From assembly GCA_039821145.1 (NCBI GenBank), contig JBCBOS010000009.1, positions 212,114-276,113 on the forward strand: a DNA stretch of 64,000 bases, read 5' to 3'. The notes beneath the pieces were generated by a model that saw only the letters and a program-made list of their open reading frames with translations, did no database searches and was not told the origin of the DNA. A program made the position numbers and the translations under genes. Source of the DNA: JBCCSZ01 sp039821145. Lineage in GTDB: Bacteria; Bacteroidota; Bacteroidia; Chitinophagales; Saprospiraceae. Positions 17,187-25,601 of this stretch are shown here, one piece after another; the stretch's first letter is position 1, and the number at the start of each line of letters is the position of its first letter.

Positions 17187-18260
17187 TCAACGGCTGGAAA
17201 GTGGCTCGCGAACCTTGAGCAATGGGATGGATACAATGAAGGAAGTGGCAGAAGAGATGACTTCTACCGTGCGGTCGGAAAAGAAGGCGTAGCGGTTTTT
17301 GATGTTTTCCAAACCGAAGCGGGTGGAGGTAGGGCGACTCTTCTTTTTCTGGAGATTGTTGCGCACAACCAAGGTCTCGCCATCTTCCACAAATACCTCT
17401 ACGCAGAGGGGGCGATCGGAGGAAATGATGTTGTGCTTGATGGCATTCTCGATCAGGATTTGCAGCGACAAAGGCACTACCTTGGAATGCAAGTGGTCAT
17501 CGGGGATGTTGATTTCGATTTGAAGGTTTTCCTCAAAGCGCTCCTTGAGCAAAAAGACGTAGGAGTTGAGAAATTCGAGTTCTTCCGACAAGTAGATGAG
17601 CTTTTTGTCTCTGATCTCGAGAATGTAGCGATACACCTTGGAGAGTTTTTGGACAAAGCGGACGGCCAACTCCGGGTCTTCCGGGATGATGTAGGTCAGG
17701 GTGTTGAGACTGTTGAACAGGAAATGTGGATTGACTTGGTTTTTGAGTCCTTCCAACTGGGAGAGAATGTTTTCCTTTTCCAGGCGTTGTTTTTCGAGCC
17801 GGGACGTCTGGAACTTCTGGTAAAAGTAAATGCTCTCGTACAAGCCCAGGATCATAAATGTCATGGTCAGCGAGCTCAAGGTGAGAATCAACGGATCTGG
17901 CTTGTCTACCCGAAACAGCTCGTGGATTTGGTCTTGGAGGAGGCTGTGGAGAAAAAACTTCATCAAGAAAAAACTGAAGACAACCGCCACTCCTTGTATC
18001 CAAAGGCGTTTGAATACGTCGCCATGATTGGGATACCACTTGCGAAACTGGATCATCAGTTGGCGAAAGTACATCCAAAATATGAAGGTGTAGAAGACCG
18101 ACAGCAGGCTGCAGCGGGTCATGAATATGGTAGCGCCTTCCTCCGTGTCCAGTCGATGGCCGTACATCATCAGAGCCGTAACGATGCTGGCGATGGGAAC
18201 CCCTGCCAAAATCAGCCAGGTATCATTGAAGCCAAGTAACTCTTTGCTGGACTTTCTCAT
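17187..18260 (-). CDS. LytS-type sensor histidine kinase
   Basis: 357 residues. Four hydrophobic segments in the first 145 residues are followed by a short coiled coil. The His_kinase domain has the phospho-accepting His179 in NPHFLFNSLN, then the HATPase region with the N-box LIENAIKHN (about 270) and a short G-box FGLENIKNRY. Such kinases pair with LytTR response regulators, usually encoded next door; none is in this window. The start is the ATG at 18260. Signal unknown. Confidence 0.87.
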   Translation of the reverse strand: MRKSSKELLGFNDTWLILAGVPIASIVTALMMYGHRLDTEEGATIFMTRCSLLSVFYTFIFWMYFRQLMIQFRKWYPNHGDVFKRLWIQGVAVVFSFFLMKFFLHSLLQDQIHELFRVDKPDPLILTLSSLTMTFMILGLYESIYFYQKFQTSRLEKQRLEKENILSQLEGLKNQVNPHFLFNSLNTLTYIIPEDPELAVRFVQKLSKVYRYILEIRDKKLIYLSEELEFLNSYVFLLKERFEENLQIEINIPDDHLHSKVVPLSLQILIENAIKHNIISSDRPLCVEVFVEDGETLVVRNNLQKKKSRPTSTRFGLENIKNRYAFFSDRTVEVISSATSFIVSIPLLKVREPLSSR

Positions 18261-18354
18261 GTTCTTGAATCGATTGAGCCATTAGATGTATTGCAAGTAG
18301 TCGGCCAGACGGAGGCAGCTCTTGTGCCTTTCTTATTGTAATGTACAAAAAAAG

Positions 18355-18389
18355 CGGATGCGCCGCACTTAGACAGGGCAACGCATCCG
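18355..18389 (-). terminator. Terminator on the minus strand between the DUF2279 gene and the kinase
   Basis: Stem CGGATGCG/CGCATCCG (18355-18362 with 18382-18389), 19-nt loop. On the minus strand it is followed by C then seven T. It would end transcripts from the DUF2279 gene before the kinase gene. Confidence 0.75.
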
Positions 18390-18522
18390 GCCACCTTAAT
18401 TATATTTACTAGAATTGAACCCTTGTTGGTGGGAGACAGGTGGCGTGGATCGCTGTTGATCCGTTTCCTCCCGTCTGCCTTACAATGATAAGTTCCTTTG
18501 GGCGGAAAATCTTTCCAAACTA

Positions 18523-18558
18523 GGTGAATTGTCAGAATCAGCGGGTGAATTGTCAGAA
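18523..18558. repeat. Two 15-bp direct repeats with a 21-bp period
   Basis: GGTGAATTGTCAGAA occurs at 18523-18537 and again at 18544-18558. A 21-bp period places both on the same DNA face and equals the spacing of LytTR-regulator sites (9-bp repeats, 12-bp gap). The next minus-strand gene is the LytS-like kinase. The remainder of the 324-bp gap 18261-18584 contains the terminator above and no ORF. Confidence 0.5.
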
Positions 18559-18584
18559 ATGCCAACTGATTGGGAAGGCCAATT

Positions 18585-19607
18585 TTACAAATGAAACCAG
18601 TGCCAGTGTACATTGCCCAATGTATTGACCTCCAAAGCCGGAGCCGGCAATTTGAAAATGTTGAGCACGCCCAATAACATCTTGAAAAAAGGCCGCTTGA
18701 CGGGGATGCGACTCAGGTCGATGTCGGGCGAAAGATAAAACTGTCGATAGCGGGGATACATCTCTGAGCTGAGAATGAATCGATCGTCCTCTACTTCCCA
18801 CTCGTTGGCAAAACCACCATACAAGTTGCCCGCCCCCAGCCCAACAGCCAGGTTGAGCCATTTGGGAATCTTGCTCTGGGAGCCTTGTCGATGGAAAGAA
18901 TGCAAGTTGACAGACGCCCAGATCGTCATGGCGTTGTAGTCTTTGAGGAAGGAAGCGGCATAGGAACCACCGTACAGATCGTCGGCTCGCTGCGAGAGCA
19001 AGTAAGTGGCGTCGCTGTTCTCCGCCTGGACGATGGTCTCTGGATAGTCCACAGAACCAGATGATACCTTGAGCAAGATGCGCTGTTCCCTCCAAAGAAG
19101 TTCTTGCCCCACAAACAGGCCCACCCCGATGGTATTGAAGCCAATGTCTGCAACAGAAAACCCCCATTCTGCCGAAAATCCATCGAGTGTCTCCACTGTG
19201 GCTTGAAACAAACTGCCCAATCCCGCTGCCAGCCAAAGCGATTTTCGCCTCTCCAATCCAGTCCATTGGGCACCGCTGAAACACCAACTCGTTTCGAAAT
19301 AAGCCGTAAAGCTGTGTCCGTACTTGTCCATGTCGTTCCACTCTCCCCGGTCGTCAAAAAATTGGAAGCTCGTCCGAGGATAATCGGCATACCACACTTC
19401 GCTCAGTCCAATCACCACCCCAGTATACGCGACTGCACCAGTGGCCGCCGAGGTCCAGAAGCGTTTGGGATTGAACTCTTTGGCAGGCTGAAAGAAGCGA
19501 ACGCCCAGGCTGTCCTGTGCCAAGCCCTGACAACAACTGAGCAAGGCCACCATCAAGAGAATGAAGGGGAGAACGGATAAATGTCGAGTTTTTACAACAA
19601 TGCCCAA
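18585..19607 (-). CDS. DUF2279 family exported protein
   Basis: 340 residues if the TTG at 19607 is used, which gives a signal peptide with positive charges before a hydrophobic run ending SCCQGLAQ; no well-placed ATG exists, and a TTG at 19649 is the alternative. The body has the DUF2279/YfiM-like pattern: two hydrophobic stretches, WYADYPRTSFQFFDD, MDKYGHSFTAYF, and an aspartate/glycine-rich VADIGFNTIGV. The function is unknown; family members are membrane or periplasmic proteins. No partner in the operon; a terminator follows after the repeats. Confidence 0.72.
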   Translation of the reverse strand: MGIVVKTRHLSVLPFILLMVALLSCCQGLAQDSLGVRFFQPAKEFNPKRFWTSAATGAVAYTGVVIGLSEVWYADYPRTSFQFFDDRGEWNDMDKYGHSFTAYFETSWCFSGAQWTGLERRKSLWLAAGLGSLFQATVETLDGFSAEWGFSVADIGFNTIGVGLFVGQELLWREQRILLKVSSGSVDYPETIVQAENSDATYLLSQRADDLYGGSYAASFLKDYNAMTIWASVNLHSFHRQGSQSKIPKWLNLAVGLGAGNLYGGFANEWEVEDDRFILSSEMYPRYRQFYLSPDIDLSRIPVKRPFFKMLLGVLNIFKLPAPALEVNTLGNVHWHWFHL

Positions 19608-19884
19608 AATTATTCTAATTTTAGTGCAAGTTGCGAAGCGCAAAAACAAATCGCAACCCGAAGTTCCTTAAATGTACGCCACAAAGAGAGACAAATTCAC
19701 TCTTTTGCCATTGTCCAATGTATGACAAGCTGCTATAACGGGAAAAAGCGAGAGGAGTTGTATCGAAAATTACATACCAATGGTCGAAAAAACAGAACTC
19801 TGCCCGCTCTTCACTGTTAAACGTTGAGAAAGCTCTCTGACCAAATCGGTCGGTGTCAAACAGCTGTGTTTAAAAAATAAAAAG

Positions 19885-20700
19885 ATGAAACAAACTAGAT
19901 TAGTCACCTTTGGCGTCATCGCCATGATCGCCTTGATTTTTATTGTAAGCTTATCAAACAGCCTTTTCCTGACCATTGATGCGGGATACAGTGGGGTGTT
20001 GTTTCGCCGTTTTGGAGGTGGATTGGACAAAGAGACCGTCTACACACAAGGATTCCACGTCATCGCTCCCTGGAACAAAATGTTCATCTACGATGTGCGC
20101 ATCGACGAGGAGTTTGAGACCATGGAGGTATTGTCCAAAAACGGTCTGAATATCAAAGTGGAGCTGTCTTATCGATTCCAGCCAACTGTGGGGCAGATTG
20201 GCTTTCTGCACGAAGAAATTGGCCCTGGCTTCCTGGACCGCATCATCAAGCCGGAGATTCGATCTGCCACTAGGGAGGTCATCGGTAAATACCTACCCGA
20301 GGAATTGTATTCGAGCAAGCGCGAGGCCATTCAGGATGAAATCTTCAAAAGTACTTCGGAGGCCATCAGCAAAAAATACATCAATCTGGATGCCGTGCTG
20401 ATCCGGGAAGTCGAACTGCCACAGACCCTGCGGGATGCCATCGAGCGCAAGCTGAAAGAGGAGCAGGCTTCGTTGGAATACGAATTCCGCCTGGAAAGGG
20501 AACGCAAGGAAGCGGAAAGAAAGATCATCGAGGCTCAGGCCAAAGCCGACGCCAACAAAATACTCAATGCCAGTTTGACGGACAAGATCCTGCAAGACAA
20601 AGGGATCGAAGCAACCCTTCAGCTGGCCAATTCTCCCAACTCCAAAGTCGTCGTCGTGGGCGGAGGAGACAAGGGGCTTCCTCTGATTCTGGGCAACTAA
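19885..20700 (+). CDS. SPFH/prohibitin family membrane protein
   Basis: 271 residues. One N-terminal transmembrane helix (about 7-29) is followed by the SPFH domain (about 30-210, with GLDKETVYTQGFHVIAPW and VELSYRFQP) and a charged coiled coil (about 190-235). This is the prohibitin layout of large ring-forming membrane scaffolds, which in bacteria often regulate membrane proteases such as FtsH. No NfeD or protease gene is adjacent. The start at 19885 follows an A-rich leader. Confidence 0.88.
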   Translation: MKQTRLVTFGVIAMIALIFIVSLSNSLFLTIDAGYSGVLFRRFGGGLDKETVYTQGFHVIAPWNKMFIYDVRIDEEFETMEVLSKNGLNIKVELSYRFQPTVGQIGFLHEEIGPGFLDRIIKPEIRSATREVIGKYLPEELYSSKREAIQDEIFKSTSEAISKKYINLDAVLIREVELPQTLRDAIERKLKEEQASLEYEFRLERERKEAERKIIEAQAKADANKILNASLTDKILQDKGIEATLQLANSPNSKVVVVGGGDKGLPLILGN

Positions 20701-20717
20701 TTTCGCCCTTTTTACTT

Positions 20718-20749
20718 ACTGTCGGTCGCCGTTTGAGGTGGCCGACAGT
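20718..20749. terminator. Shared hairpin between convergent SPFH and TolC-type genes
   Basis: ACTGTCGG (20718-20725) pairs with CCGACAGT (20742-20749), inside the 53-bp gap between two convergent stop codons. T-richness is modest on either side, so a bidirectional terminator is likely but not certain. Confidence 0.5.
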
Positions 20750-20753
20750 AGGT

Positions 20754-22091
20754 CTACCTCACCAATCCTCCAATCAAGCGAACCAAGTCTGTTTCTGTGA
20801 TCAGGACATTGTAGATGGCCGACAGTCGTGCCTGCGAGGCATTGATGAAGCTCAGCTGGATGGTCCGATAGTCAAAATCATTGATTTGGCCGGCTAGGTA
20901 GCGTTCTTCGGCAAATTGTAGATTTTGGCGGGCATTGCCGATCAGGGCTTCGGTTATTTTCACCATTTTTCGACGGTTGTTGTAGGTCTCCAGGGTATTT
21001 TTCAGCTGGGTGGCCAATTGGCGTTGCTGGTCCGAGATGTTGAGCTCGGCGATGGTTTCCTGTATGCGGGCATTTTCCACCTGTCGCTTGACGGTACCTG
21101 CATCGAACAGGTTGTAGTTGAAGCTCAGGTTGAGGTAAAAGCTGCTGCTGCGGCCCGAGGCGAATCCATAGATGTCGCCCTCTTGGTCAAATGGGTTTAT
21201 GGCATCTGAGTAGGACAGGTCCAGGCGTTGGACCAAGCCGCTGTTCAGTTCGAGGGTGGGGCGGCGCAGGCTTTGGTTGAGCTCTCGATCGATGCGGGCC
21301 AGATTGCGGGCAGTCTGTAGTTGAAGTAGATTTTTGTTGTTGGCCTGCATTTTCCGTTTCAGATCGGTAAATTGATACACCTTGGCCTCGTACTCCAGCT
21401 GGTCTGTCAATTCGTAGAGTTTGTTGATGTCCTTTTCGCCCATGGCCAATTTGAGGGCGCGCATGGCGTTTTCGTAGGTGTTTTTTTGGAGAATGTAATT
21501 GGTCGAGTCGTTGAGCAGGGCATCCTGGCTTTGCAAAACGTCGAAGTCTCCGCCCTGTCCGTACTCCCGCCGGATTTTTTGGGTCTTGACCCGCTCTCGG
21601 GAAAGGGCCAGCACTTCTTGGATGACATTGAGTTGTTCTTGTTCGAGCAGTGCCTGGTAGTAGTTGCGGATGATGTCGTAGATGGAACTTTCTACGGTGA
21701 TGGCGAGATTGGCCTGGCCTTGGGCGACGAGTTCTTCGAATCGCGATTTATCGATGCGGGCCCGGTGGCCGTCCATCAGCGTATAGCTCAGATCCAGACT
21801 GGCAACGGGTGAATTGGAGGTGGAATTGTAGCTCTCCTGCAAGAAGGAGACGACGGGGGTGATGCGGTCGGCACTGTTGCGAGCCGAAAGATTGAAGTCG
21901 ATGTTCGGATAGCGACTGGTGTTTTTGAAGGTGTTGTCGTTGCGGGCGATGTCCAATTGGCGCTCTGCAATTTGGATTTGAAAATTGTTGCGCATGCCGA
22001 TTCGGATGGCGTCAGAGAGACTGAGCTTTTTTTGGGCCAATCCATGAAAGCTGCAGACCAGGCATAGGGAGATGATGTACAAGAAGCGCAT
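20754..22091 (-). CDS. TolC-family outer membrane efflux protein
   Basis: 445 residues with a signal peptide (cleavage near HGLAQ), then the TolC repeat structure of long alternating helices and beta segments: LSLSDAIRIGMRNN at the start of repeat 1 and a second half with IQETIAELNISDQQRQLATQL and NLQFAEERYLAGQIND. TolC proteins form the trimeric outer-membrane exit duct of RND, MFS or ABC pumps. No inner-membrane pump or adaptor is next to it, so its partner is unknown. Confidence 0.9.
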   Translation of the reverse strand: MRFLYIISLCLVCSFHGLAQKKLSLSDAIRIGMRNNFQIQIAERQLDIARNDNTFKNTSRYPNIDFNLSARNSADRITPVVSFLQESYNSTSNSPVASLDLSYTLMDGHRARIDKSRFEELVAQGQANLAITVESSIYDIIRNYYQALLEQEQLNVIQEVLALSRERVKTQKIRREYGQGGDFDVLQSQDALLNDSTNYILQKNTYENAMRALKLAMGEKDINKLYELTDQLEYEAKVYQFTDLKRKMQANNKNLLQLQTARNLARIDRELNQSLRRPTLELNSGLVQRLDLSYSDAINPFDQEGDIYGFASGRSSSFYLNLSFNYNLFDAGTVKRQVENARIQETIAELNISDQQRQLATQLKNTLETYNNRRKMVKITEALIGNARQNLQFAEERYLAGQINDFDYRTIQLSFINASQARLSAIYNVLITETDLVRLIGGLVR

Positions 22092-22436
22092 GTGTCAGTT
22101 TGATGATTTGGTAATCGGGATGGAGGCCTTTGGGGTATAACAGCGACGATTGTGCCAAGCTCTTGTTGGAGTCCACTGGCCAAAGTCGAGTATGCAAGGG
22201 CAAGATTAAATGATTTATGACAAAAAGTTTTAATAACTTCTGCAGAAAAGACCATTGGTGGTAAAAAAAGAGGGGTAAGATGTGGGCAGAGGGGATGGCT
22301 TGGGCCATTGGTCGGTCTCAAGGGCAATAATATCGAAAGGCCAACTTGTCTTAGGTAAAATTGTTATACCTTCAAGTTGAAAAACGAGCTGCGGACTTTC
22401 CTTTCCTGAAGTCGGGCCAAAAATCTGTAACTACAC
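22092..22436. other. 345-bp divergent intergenic region
   Basis: This must hold the promoters of the TolC-type gene (minus) and the first rhomboid gene (plus). Apart from the plus-strand promoter candidate at 22346-22374 I see no palindrome, repeat or ORF of note. Confidence 0.5.
22346..22374 (+). promoter_or_regulatory. Candidate promoter of the first rhomboid gene
   Basis: TTG (22346-22348), 18 bp, then TACCTTCA (22367-22374), one mismatch from TAnnTTTG, about 62 bp before the ATG at 22437. Confidence 0.35.
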
Positions 22437-23246
22437 ATGTTTCGCATAACAGAAGTCGTCAAGTACTTGCTCATCATCAATGTCGCTTTGTTCATCATTG
22501 GGGCGATCAATTTATTTGACACCAGTTCGCTGGCGCTCTACTATTTCAAGTCGCCCGAATTCAGGCCTTGGCAGGTCGTGACCCACTTTTTCATGCATGC
22601 CGGAACGATGCATTTGTTCTTCAACATGTTTGCCTTGGTGATGTTTGGAAGTGCCTTGGAAACCCGCTGGGGCCCCAAGCGATTTTTATTTTTCTACATC
22701 TTTTGCGCCCTGGGAGCGGCAGCTTTGCATACAGGATACAATTATTTTGATCTGAATCGGCAGGAAAAAGCCATTGTCAGCTACGAGGAGTCGCCTTCCT
22801 TTGATGGTGCCTTTCTCTATGTCAAGCGTTTTGCGCCGAAGTACCTGAAAAGACAGTACATCTCCGCCAAGGAATACCTGGAAGATGTGGCCGATAAGAT
22901 TGACGATGGTGACCCCCGCTACATCGAAGAGGGCAAGAAAGTCATGTTGGACATCTACCAATACAACAGAGACATTCCCACTGTGGGGGCATCCGGAGCC
23001 ATTTACGGCTTGCTGTTGGCTTTCGGCATGATGTTCCCCAATGCAGAATTGATGCTGTTGTTTTTGCCCATTCCCATCAAGGCCAAATATTTCATTCCCC
23101 TGCTCATGGTGGGCGAGTTGTTTTTGGGTGTCAATCAATTCAGCTGGGACAATATTGCGCATTTCGCACACTTGGGCGGCGCCTTATTTGGTTTAATACT
23201 CATATTGTATTGGCAAAAATATGGTTCGCGTTTGGGAGGGGTGTAG
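22437..23246 (+). CDS. Rhomboid family intramembrane serine protease (with large loop insertion)
   Basis: 269 residues. Catalytic Ser186 in GASGAIYG and His245 in AHFAHLGGA form the rhomboid dyad; HAGTMHLFFNMF is the conserved second-helix motif. Between residues about 105 and 182, after the third membrane helix, there is a soluble, charged insertion of about 75 residues. Rhomboids cleave transmembrane substrates in the membrane. A second rhomboid gene follows, so the two may form a pair. Confidence 0.9.
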   Translation: MFRITEVVKYLLIINVALFIIGAINLFDTSSLALYYFKSPEFRPWQVVTHFFMHAGTMHLFFNMFALVMFGSALETRWGPKRFLFFYIFCALGAAALHTGYNYFDLNRQEKAIVSYEESPSFDGAFLYVKRFAPKYLKRQYISAKEYLEDVADKIDDGDPRYIEEGKKVMLDIYQYNRDIPTVGASGAIYGLLLAFGMMFPNAELMLLFLPIPIKAKYFIPLLMVGELFLGVNQFSWDNIAHFAHLGGALFGLILILYWQKYGSRLGGV

Positions 23247-23488
23247 CCAAGTGGAATTGTGGAATGTGATTTGATGACAGAGAGCTGAGAGGTAGGGGCG
23301 GTTGTGAAGACGCCATTTGGTTTGCAAATGAGGGTTTTCACTCCAAAGAACCAAATCCCGGCAAGCTCTGACTTGAATAACAGGCAACAAGTTTTTATTT
23401 TTGGCTGTTGGTTTCTCACTGGTTAGACCTTGTCGAAACAATAAGAGCCAACAACTGTTTACTTATACTGATTAATAACAATCTATCC

Positions 23489-24430
23489 ATGTTTGCATCG
23501 CTTTGGGATGACGTAAAGCGGGAGTTTTCGAAAGGCAATACGGTGACGCGACTCATTATTGTCAATGTGTCCTTTTTCGTATTGATCAATCTGTTCAAGC
23601 TGTTCTCACGCTTGGGAGACCCCACCGGTGGATTGAGTCTTTACAACAAAGTGTTGGACTGGTTCATGATCTCCTCCGATCCAATAGAGGTATTGACCGA
23701 GCCTTGGACCCTTTTTACCAGCATGTTTTTGCACGAGGGATTCTGGCACATCCTGTGGAATATGTTGTTCCTCTACTGGTTTGGCCGCATCGTTGGCGAC
23801 CTGATTGGCGATCGGCACATCCTGCCCATGTATTTGCTGGGAGGATTGGTGGGCAACATCGCCTTCCTGGCCTCGGCCGCCCTCATGGGCTACAGCGGCT
23901 CTGCACTGGGGGCCTCCGGCGCCGTCATGGCCATCGTATTGGCTTCTGCCGTCCTCGCGCCCGACTACATGATGTACTTGCTGCTCATCGGCCCCGTCAA
24001 ACTCAAATACATCGTCGCCGTCCTCCTCTTCCTCGATTTGATCGGCATTGCCGACGACATCAATACCGGTGGACACTTTGCACACTTGGGGGGCGCCTTC
24101 ATGGGCTGGCTTTTTGTCCTGCAATTGCGCAGCGGAACTGACCTTTCTCAACCTGTCAATAAAATTGTATTCGCCATTCGAGATTTTTTCCGAAAAATCG
24201 GCGGCAGCCTCAAGGGCAAGCCCAAGGGGCCACACCTGGCCTACCGCAACAAGAAAAAGAAAAAGCGCTGGGGCAGCCGCAAGCCACATGCTGTCTCCGA
24301 TGTAGATACCGATGGCAATATGTCTCACCAGGAAGAACTGGATGCCATTCTCGACAAGATCAAAAAAACGGGTTACGAGAGCCTAACGGCCGAGGAAAAA
24401 GAATTCCTCTTCAAAGCCAGTAAGAAGTAA
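23489..24430 (+). CDS. Rhomboid family intramembrane serine protease with basic C-terminal extension
   Basis: 313 residues from the ATG at 23489 (an in-frame TTG/ATG upstream would add 27 residues of unlikely sequence). Catalytic Ser144 in GASGAVMA and His199 in HFAHLGGAF are present, with HEGFWHILWNML. After the last membrane helix comes a Lys/Arg-rich cytoplasmic tail and a short helical DUF6576-like end (about 285-313, KTGYESLTAEEKEFL). Located 242 bp after the first rhomboid and 46 bp before the EEP gene. Confidence 0.9.
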   Translation: MFASLWDDVKREFSKGNTVTRLIIVNVSFFVLINLFKLFSRLGDPTGGLSLYNKVLDWFMISSDPIEVLTEPWTLFTSMFLHEGFWHILWNMLFLYWFGRIVGDLIGDRHILPMYLLGGLVGNIAFLASAALMGYSGSALGASGAVMAIVLASAVLAPDYMMYLLLIGPVKLKYIVAVLLFLDLIGIADDINTGGHFAHLGGAFMGWLFVLQLRSGTDLSQPVNKIVFAIRDFFRKIGGSLKGKPKGPHLAYRNKKKKKRWGSRKPHAVSDVDTDGNMSHQEELDAILDKIKKTGYESLTAEEKEFLFKASKK

Positions 24431-24476
24431 TTTCCATCAACCGAATAGCCCATTGACTGTGCGCCGCGTTATCAAC

Positions 24477-25502
24477 ATGTTTAGGTGGGGAACCGTAGGA
24501 GTAATCTTGTTGACCTTCGTGGCTTACCTGGCTCCCTATGTCAATCCCGAGGCATTTTGGCCCATTTCCTTTTTCGGCATGGCCTATCCCTGGCTGCTCT
24601 TGGCCAATGTCCTGGTCCTGGTCGGCTGGCTGGTGCTCCGCAAACGATACTTTTTGCTGCCGCTGGGCTGCATTCTCATGGGGTGGAGTCATCTGACGGG
24701 ATTCATCGGCCTCAGCTGGAGCGGGGGAACAGAACAGGGAGTATCGGTGATGACTTACAACATCCAATACCTCAGTTATGCTTGGGCCGACAAAGGAGCC
24801 AACAAGAGTGCCCGCGAAAAACAATTCATCCAATTTCTGAAGGGGAATCGCCCCGATGTTCTCTGCTTGCAGGAATGCAACAAATACAGTCTTGAACTTA
24901 TTGCCAAACAATTGGGTTATCGAAACATCCATCGGGTCGATACCAAAGGGACGGCCATTCTGTCTGATTTTCCATTGAAGGACAAAGGTCATGTAGAATT
25001 TGGGACGCGAACCAATTCTTGTCTGTGGGCAGATGTGCTCATCGACGGAAAGTCCCTCCGGGTGTACAGCATTCATTTGCAGTCCAACCGGGTAAGTACC
25101 CAGGCAGATAAGGTGCTCAACGAGGGCAACATCCAGGAAAAGGAAACCTGGAAAACCATTGGTGGGATGATCTCCAACGTAAAGGAGGCGGGCAAAAGAC
25201 GGGCCCGACAGGCCCTACAAGTGGCGCGGCATGTGGCTGTGAGCAAGAAACCCGTCGTCGTTTGTGGAGATTTCAATGATACGCCTCAGTCCTACACTTA
25301 TCGCCTTATTTCCAAACATTTGCAGGATGCCTTCCGTAAAAAAGGAGCCGGATTGGGCACGACTTATGCCGGAGACATTCCAGCCCTCCGCATTGACTAC
25401 ATCCTGGCCGACGAGCGTTTGGACATCTTGGACTGTGATTTGATCAATGTACCTTTTTCGGATCACTATCCGGTCCGCAGCCATATCAAGTGGAAACAAT
25501 GA
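24477..25502 (+). CDS. Endonuclease/exonuclease/phosphatase (EEP) family membrane-anchored protein
   Basis: 341 residues from the ATG at 24477 (a GTG at 24459 is also possible). Three hydrophobic segments (about 5-95) are followed by an EEP domain: MTYNIQ, LCLQECN (metal-binding Glu), CGDFNDTP and FSDHYPV (catalytic Asp/His). The family hydrolyses phosphodiester bonds of nucleic acids, lipids or small molecules; the substrate is unknown. Probably co-transcribed with the rhomboid gene 46 bp upstream. Confidence 0.87.
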   Translation: MFRWGTVGVILLTFVAYLAPYVNPEAFWPISFFGMAYPWLLLANVLVLVGWLVLRKRYFLLPLGCILMGWSHLTGFIGLSWSGGTEQGVSVMTYNIQYLSYAWADKGANKSAREKQFIQFLKGNRPDVLCLQECNKYSLELIAKQLGYRNIHRVDTKGTAILSDFPLKDKGHVEFGTRTNSCLWADVLIDGKSLRVYSIHLQSNRVSTQADKVLNEGNIQEKETWKTIGGMISNVKEAGKRRARQALQVARHVAVSKKPVVVCGDFNDTPQSYTYRLISKHLQDAFRKKGAGLGTTYAGDIPALRIDYILADERLDILDCDLINVPFSDHYPVRSHIKWKQ

Positions 25503-25589
25503 ATCCATTGCCCAGACATCCATAGGAATCGTTGAGCTGTAGAAGGAAAAGAGCTGGCATGGATGAATCGCAACTCGCATAAATTAATG

Positions 25590-25597
25590 TACTTTTG
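25590..25597 (+). promoter_or_regulatory. cysS -7 box TACTTTTG immediately before the start codon
   Basis: An exact TAnnTTTG ending 4 bp before the ATG at 25602. In Bacteroidota, transcription starts a few bases after this box, so the mRNA would be nearly or fully leaderless. No good -33 TTTG at the expected spacing. Confidence 0.45.
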
Positions 25598-25601
25598 CCG
25601 C

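Noticed and set aside
18405..18432. tRNA-like T-arm sequence (GGGTTCAATTC on the minus strand)
   Set aside because: The 5-bp T-stem does not pair, and no acceptor, D or anticodon arms can be drawn.
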